From NCBI RefSeq assembly GCF_020905345.1, contig NZ_JAJJMO010000001.1:62001-126000 (forward strand): 64,000 bases of DNA, read 5' to 3'. This document shows, piece after piece, positions 54,041 through 62,305 of the stretch. This DNA comes from Flavobacterium pisciphilum. GTDB lineage: Bacteria > Bacteroidota > Bacteroidia > Flavobacteriales > Flavobacteriaceae. The position numbers and the translations under genes were made by a program. The stretch's first letter is position 1. Each line of letters opens with the position of its first letter. The notes under the pieces were generated by a model. It was not told the DNA's origin. It did no database searches and saw nothing but the letters and a program-made list of their open reading frames with translations.

Positions 54041-54048
54041 CAAAAATA
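54041..54048 (-). promoter_or_regulatory. -7 promoter motif of the uvrD-type gene
   Basis: Minus-strand TATTTTTG matches TAnnTTTG, 8 bases before the ATG. Confidence 0.5.
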
Positions 54049-54063
54049 AGAATTAAAGATGTA

Positions 54064-54095
54064 ATAAGCTACTAAGGTTATAAGTTCCTAAGATT
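54064..54095. repeat. 8-bp-period repeat (CTAAG-N3), first half of an inverted pair
   Basis: ATAAG, CTAAG, ATAAG and CTAAG begin at 54064, 54072, 54080 and 54088, exactly every 8 bases. The opposite orientation (CTTAG-N3) starts 40 bases further on, so the two could pair. Confidence 0.65.
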
Positions 54096-54127
54096 TCGTT
54101 TGAAAAACGTAATGAGTATTTATGGTA

Positions 54128-54187
54128 CTCAGTTATTAAGAAAGAAACTTAGTTTTTAAGTCACTTAGGTACTTAGAAACTTTACTT
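54128..54187. repeat. 8-bp-period repeat (CTTAG-N3), second half of an inverted pair
   Basis: CTCAG at 54128 and TTAAG at 54136, then after a 4-base insertion CTTAG, TTAAG, CTTAG, CTTAG and CTTTA at 54148, 54156, 54164, 54172 and 54180. The last unit contains the stop codon of the TSUP gene (54182-54184). Confidence 0.65.
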
Positions 54188-54949
54188 ATAAAACACATCG
54201 TAAGCAAAGCGAATCAATGTTCCAATTACTACAATCAAGAAGAATATTCGAATAAAACCATTTCCTTTATTGATAGCTAATTTAGCACCCAGCCAGCCGC
54301 CTAAAGCATTGCTTGCTGCCATTGGCAAAGCTATTGACCAAATAATTTTTCCTTTTATAATGAATAAGCAAATTGATCCAAAATTTGTTGCCAAATTGAC
54401 CATTTTGGCATTTGCAGAAGCATGTAAAAAATCAAATCCCATTAAAGCTATAAAAGCTACTACAAAAAAGCTCCCTGTCCCTGGGCCAATAAAACCATCA
54501 TAAAACCCAACAATTACACTAATTAAAACAGCATAGGTTATTTGAGTTTTTGCAGAATGGTCTTTGGCTACTTGCTGTCCAAAATTCTTTTTTGCATAAG
54601 TATAAATCAATAATAGTGATAAGACTACTAGTAGCAACGGTTTCATAAAATCATTGCTCACATAAGTTAATAACGTAGAGCCTAAGAATGCCGATGGAAC
54701 TGCTAAAAACATCATAATGAGTAATAGCTTCCATTGTATAGTTACTTTTTTTAAATATTGAAAAGCCGCAAAAGCAGTTCCGCTAAACGCAGGTAGTTTT
54801 AAAGTTCCGATAACTGTAGAAACAGGTAAATTTGGTAATAAGATCAATCCCATCGGAGTTTGGATTAATCCTCCACCTCCTACGATAGCATCTATAAATC
54901 CTGCTGCAAAAGCAGCTAAGCAAAGTAAAATTATAATATATTCTTCCAA
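54182..54949 (-). CDS. TSUP-family (TauE/SafE-like) permease
   Basis: 255 residues, about eight transmembrane helices; the family signature GAIVGGGGLIQTP-type loop near residue 22 (DAIVGGGGLIQTP) and the repeated NLATNFGSICLFIIKG block. TSUP proteins export or import sulfonates, sulfite or other small organic anions; the substrate cannot be told. Start is a TTG (LEEYIIILL) with no alternative. It has a good two-box promoter upstream. The stop codon is part of an 8-bp repeat array. Confidence 0.9.
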   Translation of the reverse strand: MEEYIIILLCLAAFAAGFIDAIVGGGGLIQTPMGLILLPNLPVSTVIGTLKLPAFSGTAFAAFQYLKKVTIQWKLLLIMMFLAVPSAFLGSTLLTYVSNDFMKPLLLVVLSLLLIYTYAKKNFGQQVAKDHSAKTQITYAVLISVIVGFYDGFIGPGTGSFFVVAFIALMGFDFLHASANAKMVNLATNFGSICLFIIKGKIIWSIALPMAASNALGGWLGAKLAINKGNGFIRIFFLIVVIGTLIRFAYDVFYK

Positions 54950-54985
54950 TTATTGTGTAGTGTTTAAGTCAAATTTGAAAGTTGA

Positions 54986-55016
54986 CAAAATTAACCTTCT
55001 TAAATAAATATTACAA
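54986..55016 (-). promoter_or_regulatory. promoter of the TSUP gene
   Basis: Minus-strand TAATTTTG (54986-54993) with a TTG (55014-55016) 20 bases further upstream: both boxes of the Bacteroidetes promoter. It is 36 bases before the TTG start. Confidence 0.65.
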
Positions 55017-55048
55017 TTAAAATGACGCTGAATTACATTCAAAAAGTA

Positions 55049-55056
55049 TATTTTTG
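55049..55056 (+). promoter_or_regulatory. -7 promoter motif of the 173-residue gene
   Basis: TATTTTTG matches TAnnTTTG, 18 bases before the ATG at 55075. Confidence 0.5.
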
Positions 55057-55074
55057 TTTTCTCAAATTTAAAAA

Positions 55075-55596
55075 ATGGACTCAAACAAAATCATTGAAAT
55101 TATTGCCTATACTTTACCTTCTGTTGTAACTGGAGGTGTTGCTTATTATTTTTTCAAATCATATCTTAGTGATAAACAGAATACTAGAAGATGGTTGCTG
55201 CAAAAAGATGCTCAAAAACAAGCTTTGCCTTTGCGTTTACAAGCATATGAGCGTATTACATTGTATTTAGAACGCATTAGCCTAACTAAATTATTAATAC
55301 GTGTTGCTCCAATATCAAATGATAAAAACGAGTATGAAAATCTAGTTATTGCACAAATTGAGCAAGAATTCGAACATAATTTAACGCAACAAATATATAT
55401 GTCTGACGAATGCTGGACTATTGTAACTACGGCAAAGAATGCTACAATACAAATGATTCGTAAAGCTAGTATGAGCGATCGCGTTGATAGTGCTGATAAA
55501 CTACGAGAAGTTATCTTAAATGATCTATTTGATAAGCAATCACCTAGTAGTGCTGCTTTATCGTACATTAAAAATGAAGTGAGCGAAATGTGGTAA
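55075..55596 (+). CDS. membrane-anchored conserved protein of unknown function
   Basis: 173 residues. An N-terminal transmembrane helix (about 6-28), then a helical cytoplasmic domain with ALPLRLQAYERITLYLERI, ENLVIAQIEQEFEHNLTQQIYMSDECW and a C-terminal DKLREVILNDLFDKQSPSSAAL. I recall close relatives throughout Flavobacteria annotated as DUF7935 or hypothetical; no function is known. Convergent with the patatin gene, whose end it touches. Confidence 0.8.
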   Translation: MDSNKIIEIIAYTLPSVVTGGVAYYFFKSYLSDKQNTRRWLLQKDAQKQALPLRLQAYERITLYLERISLTKLLIRVAPISNDKNEYENLVIAQIEQEFEHNLTQQIYMSDECWTIVTTAKNATIQMIRKASMSDRVDSADKLREVILNDLFDKQSPSSAALSYIKNEVSEMW

Positions 55597-56496
55597 TTAC
55601 CTATTATCGCTCATTATTTCAGATTTGTTTTGTGCGTATTCATACCCTTCTTCCCACCATTTTTTCATTTCTTCTTTGTTGAAAATTAATGCATTGTTGG
55701 TTAGTTTTGTAGGTGTATAAAACAAGTTTAGTTTTACATTCTTATTTTTTGCAATTAGTTTTCCTATTGCAATATCATGTTTTTCAACTTGGTCTAATGC
55801 TATTCGGAATAAATCTATCATTAATGAAAATGGATTTTTACCAATAGCATTTTTAGTTATATTGACTTCTGTTTCAAGGATAACAACATCTATTTCGGTT
55901 GCTCCACGATGTATAGCCTCACGAATTGGAACTAAACTTGAGAATCCTCCGTCGCCATATTCAGAATTGTTTTTAGATACCAAACTCATAAACGGAATAT
56001 AATTACTTGATATCCAAATCCAGTCGCAAAACTCATCATAACTACAATCTTTTATTGATTTGTACTCTGCTTCATTTCTTGATAAATTTGTAACGGTTAC
56101 AACAACATCAGTTTTGAGTTTTTTTAACTGATTAAATTCGGATATAGAAAAGTGATCTTTGATGTATTTTTGCAATCCTTTGCTTTCTCCAAATGTCCTT
56201 TTTCCTTTAAAAAACTGACGGATTACATTAAAGTGGTTTATGGTAACAATATCAATTCCGTCTTTTTCTTTTACTACAAATGGGCTAATATTAAATATTT
56301 TACCCATGTTTACATTGGTGTAGATGCCATGGATTTTATGTATGTTCCCAAGGGCTAAATGCGGAATTAGTAAGCTTCCTGTTGATGTACCTAAAAACAA
56401 GTCGTATTGACATTTTTTTATCTCTAATAAATATTGTGCAACTCCTCCGGCAAAAGCTCCTTTGCTTCCTCCTCCTGAAATAACCAATGCTCTCAT
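55597..56496 (-). CDS. patatin-like phospholipase
   Basis: 299 residues. The oxyanion hole GGGSKGAFAGGV (about 8-19), the nucleophile S38 in GTSTGS (GxSxG), and the catalytic Asp in YGDGGFSSL. A Ser-Asp dyad lipid acyl hydrolase, probably cytosolic. No signal peptide is seen, which speaks against a type V-secreted form. It starts 134 bases from the M1 peptidase gene end. Confidence 0.92.
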   Translation of the reverse strand: MRALVISGGGSKGAFAGGVAQYLLEIKKCQYDLFLGTSTGSLLIPHLALGNIHKIHGIYTNVNMGKIFNISPFVVKEKDGIDIVTINHFNVIRQFFKGKRTFGESKGLQKYIKDHFSISEFNQLKKLKTDVVVTVTNLSRNEAEYKSIKDCSYDEFCDWIWISSNYIPFMSLVSKNNSEYGDGGFSSLVPIREAIHRGATEIDVVILETEVNITKNAIGKNPFSLMIDLFRIALDQVEKHDIAIGKLIAKNKNVKLNLFYTPTKLTNNALIFNKEEMKKWWEEGYEYAQNKSEIMSDNR

Positions 56497-56538
56497 ATAT
56501 GTACTGTAGGTTTTTTTAAGATGAGAAAATAGATAAAT

Positions 56539-56596
56539 GGATAAAGTAAATAGACTAAACTTTGCTATCTGTTTTTTTCCTTCTATTCACTTTACC
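56539..56596. repeat. imperfect inverted repeat between patatin and M1 genes
   Basis: GGATAAAGTAAATAGA (56539-56554) can pair, with one bulge and one mismatch, with TCTATTCACTTTACC (56582-56596); the loop is 27 bases. It may be a structure in the patatin mRNA leader or a dispersed repeat. Confidence 0.35.
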
Positions 56597-56629
56597 TTAT
56601 TTTCTTTTTTCTATAATCTATTCTCTATT

Positions 56630-58693
56630 TTACTCTTTTAACAAACGTTGTAACTGAAATTGTTCATTCGATGACAAATTAGGTAAAATTCCCTCAAACG
56701 AACTACGCATTTCACTATTTTTTAATAGTGTTCGAATACTTTCTCTAGCAAATTTAGAAAATTGCCACATATGATGGGTTGTAGCGTTAACAAGATTTGT
56801 TAATACTGCATCATTTGTTAATCGAAAATCAATTAATTTTTCTAATGCATTTTGGCGTGTTGTAGCTTCATACTTAGGGGAAGAATATTCAATTAGTTCG
56901 TTTATTAATAACTGTGGCTCTGTAGCGTAATTAGGTGTTGACAACGCTAACGAAAGCCATAATGTTCTTAGGTTGTAATCATTGAAGCCAATCCAATTTT
57001 TTGATTTATCTAAATATTCATTGCGATGTGAAGGGAAATTATTCCATAGATAAAACAATGCTATCTCTTGTGTTTGATACGATTTATCATCAAGTAATGC
57101 CTCGTATTGTACTCTAAAATCTTCGGGTATCTTGTACAAAGTTGCTGCTACTTCTTGTCGAACTTGTATGTTATTTGTATTTAAAGCTAGTGTAAGTAAC
57201 TGTTTTTTCGATTCGTATTTTTCAGTCTTCAGTTGATTTACAATTGCTTTCTTAACTGTAAAATAGACATCTGATTGTAAAACTTTTGATAGGAATTCTT
57301 CTTTATCGGCTATTGTTTTTTTGTTGTATTTATCTACTTCTAAACGTGTTTGTGTTGCTTTATTTTTGTTTAGTAATTCATTTGCTTGTTGTGTATTAAA
57401 GGCTGTTGTTTCAAGCCATACTTTAGAATACTGTTTTAAATCATAATTGGACAGTTTTCTTATTTCATCAAAAAAATCTTCAGTATTTACCGTTTTGAAG
57501 GCATACTTTTTTAAGTAATTTTTAATTACTTTTTTAAAGATTTTATCACCTAATGCATCATGCAAAACAAATAATGCCCATGCTCCTTTTTCATAAAAAG
57601 TAAGCGAACTTGCTTTGCCATTTAAAACTGGTATTGTATCTGTTCTTGATGCAAATTTAAGTTGCTGTGCTGTTTCGTACAATTTAGAGTAAAAATAGTC
57701 TTCTCCGTAAATCTCTTTTTCTGCAAGTAAAGCATAATAGGTAGCAAAACCTTCTTGTAGCCAATGATGAGTACTGCTTTCAGCCGTGATTAAATTTCCA
57801 AACCAGTGGTGTGCTAATTCGTGGGCATTAACATTGGTATATTTTCTGTCTTCAAAACCTGTAGAATCAACAACGTATCGTGTAGAAAACAAAGTTGTAG
57901 TTGTATTTTCCATACCTGCATATAAAAAGTCACGTGCAGGAGCTTGCCTGTATATTTCCCAAGGATACTTTACTCCTATTTCTTTTTCTAGAAAATCAAA
58001 TATTTCTTTAGAGTAGCGATAGGTAGGCTCAAAACGGGATATATCATTGTTTTCTATATAATATTCTAAAGGAATTCGTGATTTAGATTTGAGTTTTTTT
58101 TCTTCATATTTTCCAATGGCAAGTGCTAATAAATACGAACTCATAGGGTTTTGCATGCGGTATTGCCAAGTAAATGAATTTCCATCTTCGAGCTTGTTTT
58201 TCAAAATACCATTTGAGATTACAGTATAGTTTTTGTCGAAAGTAATATCTAAATTAAAAACTACTTTTTCATTTACATCATCAAAGCTTGGAAACCAGTT
58301 GCTGGTGTATCTTCCTTGCCCTTGTGTCCAGATTTCAATATCATCTTTACTCTCTGAATTAACAAAATACAAAGCTTGTTTTGGTTGTGCTGAATAATTA
58401 AAAGTAAGTGTGTTTTTTCCTTTTTGAAACGGAAAAATTAATTGTAATTGCTTGTTTGTGTTTATAGATATGATTTCATTACCGTTTATCTTTATATCTG
58501 TAAACGTCATATTTTGTGCGTCAATTTTGATTGTATCAATAGGTTGAAGCACCTCAAAATCATATTTAACATTTCCTGATAGAGCTTTATCTTTGGTATT
58601 AATACTTATCTCTCCAATAACTGTTTTAAAATTGACATATTGGGTTTGTTGTGCGAAGCTGAAAAGGGTAAAGAAAAAGAGAAGGTATTTCAT
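56630..58693 (-). CDS. M1-family aminopeptidase (secreted)
   Basis: 687 residues with a signal peptide (about 1-14, FSFAQQ). Zinc site H291-E292-L-A-H295-H (HELAHHWFG) and third ligand E314; exopeptidase motif GMEN at 260-263. A C-terminal helical HEAT-like domain follows the catalytic part (from about 470). It removes N-terminal residues from peptides, probably at the cell surface or in the periplasm. A -7 motif lies 28 bases upstream, within an 8-bp repeat. Confidence 0.95.
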   Translation of the reverse strand: MKYLLFFFTLFSFAQQTQYVNFKTVIGEISINTKDKALSGNVKYDFEVLQPIDTIKIDAQNMTFTDIKINGNEIISINTNKQLQLIFPFQKGKNTLTFNYSAQPKQALYFVNSESKDDIEIWTQGQGRYTSNWFPSFDDVNEKVVFNLDITFDKNYTVISNGILKNKLEDGNSFTWQYRMQNPMSSYLLALAIGKYEEKKLKSKSRIPLEYYIENNDISRFEPTYRYSKEIFDFLEKEIGVKYPWEIYRQAPARDFLYAGMENTTTTLFSTRYVVDSTGFEDRKYTNVNAHELAHHWFGNLITAESSTHHWLQEGFATYYALLAEKEIYGEDYFYSKLYETAQQLKFASRTDTIPVLNGKASSLTFYEKGAWALFVLHDALGDKIFKKVIKNYLKKYAFKTVNTEDFFDEIRKLSNYDLKQYSKVWLETTAFNTQQANELLNKNKATQTRLEVDKYNKKTIADKEEFLSKVLQSDVYFTVKKAIVNQLKTEKYESKKQLLTLALNTNNIQVRQEVAATLYKIPEDFRVQYEALLDDKSYQTQEIALFYLWNNFPSHRNEYLDKSKNWIGFNDYNLRTLWLSLALSTPNYATEPQLLINELIEYSSPKYEATTRQNALEKLIDFRLTNDAVLTNLVNATTHHMWQFSKFARESIRTLLKNSEMRSSFEGILPNLSSNEQFQLQRLLKE

Positions 58694-58711
58694 TATTTAT
58701 TTAATTTGAAA

Positions 58712-58737
58712 CTAAGGTTTTCAAAGTTACAAAGGTT
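58712..58737. repeat. short 8-bp-type repeat upstream of the M1 gene
   Basis: CTAAG at 58712, CAAAG at 58722 and CAAAG at 58730 (steps of 10 and 8). The middle unit is also the minus-strand TAACTTTG of the M1 promoter. Confidence 0.4.
58722..58729 (-). promoter_or_regulatory. -7 promoter motif of the M1 peptidase gene
   Basis: Minus-strand TAACTTTG matches TAnnTTTG, 28 bases before the start. Confidence 0.45.
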
Positions 58738-58754
58738 TAATGAACAAATCGAAG

Positions 58755-58762
58755 TAAATTTG
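58755..58762 (+). promoter_or_regulatory. -7 promoter motif of the Dph6-like gene
   Basis: TAAATTTG matches TAnnTTTG, 35 bases before the TTG start. Confidence 0.45.
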
Positions 58763-58797
58763 TAAGTTTACTTTTTGAAAATATTTAAACAATTCCA

Positions 58798-59526
58798 TTG
58801 AAAAAAATCGCCTTATTTAATTGGAGCAGCGGCAAGGATTCTGCTTTAGCATTATATAAAATACAACAAGCAAAAGAATTCGAAATCAGTTGTTTGCTTA
58901 CAAGTGTAAACCAACAGTTTCAACGTATTTCTATGCATGGAGTTCGTGTAGATTTATTGGAACAGCAGGCAAAGAGTATTGGATTGCCTCTTGAAATCAT
59001 GCAAATTCCTGAAATGCCAACGATGGAAGTGTATGAAGAAGTAATGTCTAAAACATTAACTAAGCTTAAAAGTCAAGGTGTTAAATATTCAATATTTGGG
59101 GATATTTTCCTTGAAGATTTACGCAAGTACCGTGAAGATAAATTAGTTGACATAGGATTTGAAGCGGTGTTTCCGTTATGGAAGACTCCAACAAAGGATT
59201 TGATTCAGGAATTTATTTCATTAGGTTTTAAAACAATTGTCGTTTGTGTTAATGAACGTTTTCTTGATAAGAGTTTTGTTGGGCGTGTAATTGATCAGGA
59301 TTTTATAAATGATTTGCCAGATAATGTAGATGTGTGTGGAGAAAACGGTGAATTCCATACCTTTACTTACGATGGGCCGATTTTTTCTGAGCCCATTAAA
59401 TTTGAAGTAGGTGAAATTGTACATCGTAAATATGAAAAACCTAAAACTGAATCTACGAATACTGCTTGTGATTCAAACGGAACAGACGCTTTTGATTATG
59501 GTTTTTGGTATTGCGATTTGATATAA
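58798..59526 (+). CDS. Dph6-related ATP pyrophosphatase
   Basis: 242 residues from a TTG start (LKKIALFNWSSGKDSALAL). PP-loop motif SSGKDS for ATP pyrophosphorolysis, and the C-terminal GENGEFHTFTYDGPIF typical of the diphthine-ammonia-ligase fold. In eukaryotes and archaea this family amidates diphthine on EF2; Bacteria lack diphthamide, so the bacterial relatives must act on something else. The first gene of a run with the zincin-like and 2OG-oxygenase genes (gaps of 38 and 3 bases). Confidence 0.88.
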   Translation: MKKIALFNWSSGKDSALALYKIQQAKEFEISCLLTSVNQQFQRISMHGVRVDLLEQQAKSIGLPLEIMQIPEMPTMEVYEEVMSKTLTKLKSQGVKYSIFGDIFLEDLRKYREDKLVDIGFEAVFPLWKTPTKDLIQEFISLGFKTIVVCVNERFLDKSFVGRVIDQDFINDLPDNVDVCGENGEFHTFTYDGPIFSEPIKFEVGEIVHRKYEKPKTESTNTACDSNGTDAFDYGFWYCDLI

Positions 59527-59564
59527 GCCAAGATAAATTTTAATTTCAAATAAAAGTTATTCCA

Positions 59565-60071
59565 GTGATTGTAAAAGAAAAGCCTTTAGAAGTAGAAAAA
59601 ATTTTATTTTTCTTAAATGAAATTGGAATTGAAGTTATTGAAAAAGAACTAGGTGACACTTTTTTACCTGGCTTGTCTTTAGGATTTAATTGTATTTATG
59701 TTGATTATGAAAAATTATTATATCCTGGAGATATTTTGCATGAAGCTGGACATTTAGCAGTAACCCCTGTTGTTGATAGAAAATTAATTGGAACTGATAA
59801 GATGTCAAGCGATTGGCCAACTGACGGAGAAGAAATAGGTGCAATTCTTTGGTCATTTGCAGCGTTAAAATATTTGGGATTACCATTAGAATTTGTGTTT
59901 CATCCTGATGGATATAAAAATGGTTCTGACTGGTTAGTTTCGAATTTTAATAATGAAGTTTATATTGGTCTGCCCTTTCTGGAATGGTTAGGACTTACTT
60001 TAGGGAAAGATCAAGCAGCAAAAGAAGGAAAAGAAGCATTTCCTGTAATGATAAAATGGTTAAGAGAATAA
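59565..60071 (+). CDS. zincin-like HExxH protein of unknown function
   Basis: 168 residues from a GTG start. H59-E60-A-G-H63 (HEAGH) is an HExxH zinc motif, with E89 and E90 (DGEEIGA) as possible third ligands; LPLEFVFHPDGY and FLEWLGLTLG follow. Length and layout are those of a minimal metalloprotease-like domain, but I know no named family. It has no signal peptide. It starts 38 bases after the Dph6-like gene and is followed 3 bases later by the 2OG-oxygenase, so these act together, perhaps as protein-modification enzymes. Confidence 0.8.
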   Translation: MIVKEKPLEVEKILFFLNEIGIEVIEKELGDTFLPGLSLGFNCIYVDYEKLLYPGDILHEAGHLAVTPVVDRKLIGTDKMSSDWPTDGEEIGAILWSFAALKYLGLPLEFVFHPDGYKNGSDWLVSNFNNEVYIGLPFLEWLGLTLGKDQAAKEGKEAFPVMIKWLRE

Positions 60072-60074
60072 GTT

Positions 60075-60767
60075 ATGGATAAATTAGTACGCTCTATAAA
60101 GTTTCCGATTGTTTTTGATGTAGAAAAATTACAAAATGATCTTGGGAAAATCATAAACAAAAACTGGATTGACCATTATAACACCAATGATTATTCTGGT
60201 AAATGGAATTCGATTGCATTGATGTCTCAAAATGGTAAATCGGATTCAATTCATGCTTTGCCTGTTACTAACGAAAAACTGGTTGCTACCGAAGTTTTAA
60301 ATTCATGTGCTTATTTTAAAGAGATTCTTGATGGTTTTTTATTCGAGAAAACAGCAGTACGCTTATTGCAATTGGCTGTAAGTGCAGAAATTAAGCCTCA
60401 TAGTGATCATTGTTTAGGATATGAAGATGGTTCTTTTAGGCTGCATATTCCGATAATTACCAATAGTGATGTCGAGTTTGTCCTTGATGGTACTCGCTTG
60501 ATTATGAATGAAGGGGAATGCTGGTATATAGATGCTAACTTTATTCATTCTGTTGCCAATAGAGGAACACAAGATCGAATTCATCTAGTTATTGATGGGG
60601 TAAGAAACGAATGGACTGATGCTCTGTTTTATAAAGAAGCTTCTGAAGATCAATTTGTAAAACCTGCTCCTGTAATGAGTGAAGATCAAAAAAAGCTTAT
60701 GATTGCTGAGTTACGTCTAATGAATACACCAATGGCAAACGAAATGATTAAAAATTTAGAACAATAA
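60075..60767 (+). CDS. aspartyl/asparaginyl beta-hydroxylase-like 2OG-Fe(II) oxygenase
   Basis: 230 residues. Double-stranded beta-helix fold with the H-X-D facial pair H109-S-D111 (EIKPHSDHCLGY), then RLHIPIIT and the distal H158 or H170 with R168 for the 2-oxoglutarate (NRGTQDRIHLVIDG). In AspH proteins the HxD motif is often incomplete; here it seems complete. It acts on an Asp or Asn in a protein or small substrate; the substrate is unknown. It follows the zincin-like gene by 3 bases. Confidence 0.85.
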   Translation: MDKLVRSIKFPIVFDVEKLQNDLGKIINKNWIDHYNTNDYSGKWNSIALMSQNGKSDSIHALPVTNEKLVATEVLNSCAYFKEILDGFLFEKTAVRLLQLAVSAEIKPHSDHCLGYEDGSFRLHIPIITNSDVEFVLDGTRLIMNEGECWYIDANFIHSVANRGTQDRIHLVIDGVRNEWTDALFYKEASEDQFVKPAPVMSEDQKKLMIAELRLMNTPMANEMIKNLEQ

Positions 60768-60796
60768 AATTTTAATTTAATTAAAGAAATATAAAA

Positions 60797-61195
60797 GTGT
60801 ATAGAGCTGATTTTAAAAAATATGGAATGCTGATTTCTTTAATTATTGTAGCATTTTCATTTCAGAGTTGTTTGGTTAGCAGGTGTCAAAGACCTCAAAT
60901 TATGGGATATATCTATGACGAAAGTACCAATACTCCTATTGCAAATTGTATAGTTGGAGAAAGTACTACTAATGAGTTAGGGTATTTTAATTTAAAAGAA
61001 ATAAGGTATTCGGAGTTTACTTTTGTTGGGTATGAAGCTCCACCGCTATTTGTTAATGAAGCTATATATAAAGAAGGTTATGAAAAGAAAACTATAGAAT
61101 TACATAATCCTTTTGGTGGTGGAATAAGAAAAGGTGCTCTTCATAATATGGATACTATTTATCTAAAAAAGACAGCAGTTTTGATTTCTAAATGA
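60797..61195 (+). CDS. small lipoprotein, carboxypeptidase-regulatory-like
   Basis: 132 residues from a GTG start (an in-frame ATG 30 bases later is possible but leaves almost no basic N-region). Hydrophobic segment (about 11-24) with lipobox FQSC. The rest has IMGYIYDESTNTPIANCIVGE and TTNELGYFNLKEI, the pattern of CarboxypepD_reg-like beta-sandwiches. It probably sits in the outer membrane. Function is unknown; it ends 2 bases from the convergent lipoprotein gene. Confidence 0.7.
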   Translation: MYRADFKKYGMLISLIIVAFSFQSCLVSRCQRPQIMGYIYDESTNTPIANCIVGESTTNELGYFNLKEIRYSEFTFVGYEAPPLFVNEAIYKEGYEKKTIELHNPFGGGIRKGALHNMDTIYLKKTAVLISK

Positions 61196-61197
61196 TT

Positions 61198-61680
61198 TTA
61201 AGTCGAAACATCAACCCAAGTTACAAGTTGCCATTTCCCATCAATTTTTTCAAAATAATAATCTATAAAAATCCCATTATTAAGCCCGCGTTGTTGGATT
61301 ACAGCTTTGTCTCCTTTTAAAATTAATTGCTGTTTATAATCTCTTTCCTTGGGGTTTTTGTCTAAGTTAATTGTTGTGTATTTCTCTTTAGGAATTACAT
61401 AGTCAACTAGTTCTAGATCGTCATTGTTGATTTTGACTCTTAATGGAAAAGTAATTCTACTTAGTTGAAATACAGTATCATTGTTAAATAACCTAAAGAA
61501 ATACTTGAAGTCTTCTTGATGCGTTTTATCCGTTACATTTTTTGGTTTTTCTTCTTCGATTGTAACAATTTTGTTTGGTGCATCGTTTGAAATAATTTTA
61601 TCTTGGGGTGCAGTTTCTTTTTTGCAACTTACGAGAAGCAATAGTAAAAACACAAAAGATGATTTTAAAATTATTTTCAT
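61198..61680 (-). CDS. DUF4348-like lipoprotein
   Basis: 160 residues. Lipobox LVSC with C19. A small folded domain has HQEDFKYFFRLFNNDTVFQLSRITFPL, NDDLELVDYVIPKEKYTTIN and the close GKWQLVTWVDVST, matching the DUF4348 family as I recall it, a Bacteroidetes lipoprotein of unknown function. It overlaps the DUF1697 gene by 4 bases (ATGA), so both are made from the same mRNA. Confidence 0.75.
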   Translation of the reverse strand: MKIILKSSFVFLLLLLVSCKKETAPQDKIISNDAPNKIVTIEEEKPKNVTDKTHQEDFKYFFRLFNNDTVFQLSRITFPLRVKINNDDLELVDYVIPKEKYTTINLDKNPKERDYKQQLILKGDKAVIQQRGLNNGIFIDYYFEKIDGKWQLVTWVDVST

Positions 61681-62231
61681 GCCCCTTCCCTTTCTTCGTA
61701 GATTTTTAATAATTGGGTTACAGTATTCCAGTTTCGTATAGTCGCTGTTACGTTTAATTTTTTCTCAATGTATTTTTGGTCAAATCTTGTTTTTCCAGCC
61801 CCAACGGCATATTTAATAAATATTCTATTGCCGTCAATGCTTGCTTCGTCTGGCTTAAATTGACTTATTTTTAAATCATTTATGCTTTCGCTTCGCAATG
61901 CTATCGAAATAAAAGCAACATATAGTTTTTTAATGTCGGCATCCTTTTCTTTTAAAAAGGGATTGTTTTTAAAACAAGCTTCTAAATCTTCTTTGCTAAT
62001 AACCACAATTGGCACTTCATGTCCAAAAACTTTGAATATCTCTTGTTTGATTAAAAAACCAACTTTCGACGCATTGTCTTCATCAGTATCTACAAAAACA
62101 TTTCCTGACTGAATGTAAGTTTGTACATTTTGAAAGCCTATACCTTCAAGTGTTGTTTTTAAAGCTTCCATTTTTATCATGTTATGTCCTGAAACATTGA
62201 TACCACGAAGTAATGCGAGATGTGTTGTCAT
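61677..62231 (-). CDS. DUF1697-family protein
   Basis: 184 residues from the ATG at 62231 (MTTHLALLRGINVSGHN). An in-frame ATG 18 bases upstream (62249) lies inside the -7 motif TATCTTTG and is therefore not the start. The core LLRGINVSGHNMIKMEAL, VQTYIQSGNVFVDT and the C-terminal RNWNTVTQLLKIYEE are typical. Function is unknown; the fold is a compact ferredoxin-like one. Upstream of the DUF4348 gene with a 4-base overlap. Confidence 0.9.
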   Translation of the reverse strand: MTTHLALLRGINVSGHNMIKMEALKTTLEGIGFQNVQTYIQSGNVFVDTDEDNASKVGFLIKQEIFKVFGHEVPIVVISKEDLEACFKNNPFLKEKDADIKKLYVAFISIALRSESINDLKISQFKPDEASIDGNRIFIKYAVGAGKTRFDQKYIEKKLNVTATIRNWNTVTQLLKIYEEREGA

Positions 62232-62246
62232 TTTTTTAATTTTGTT

Positions 62247-62254
62247 CAAAGATA
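62247..62254 (-). promoter_or_regulatory. -7 promoter motif of the DUF1697 gene
   Basis: Minus-strand TATCTTTG matches TAnnTTTG, 15 bases before the ATG at 62231. It overlaps an upstream in-frame ATG and decides the start. Confidence 0.6.
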
Positions 62255-62305
62255 AAGATTCAATTATAATAAAAACCTAGGGCTATTTAAAATAGTTACC
62301 AGTTA

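Noticed and set aside
58798..59526. Diphthamide synthesis gene
   Set aside because: Diphthamide is not made in Bacteria; only the ATP-binding fold is shared, so no pathway is claimed.
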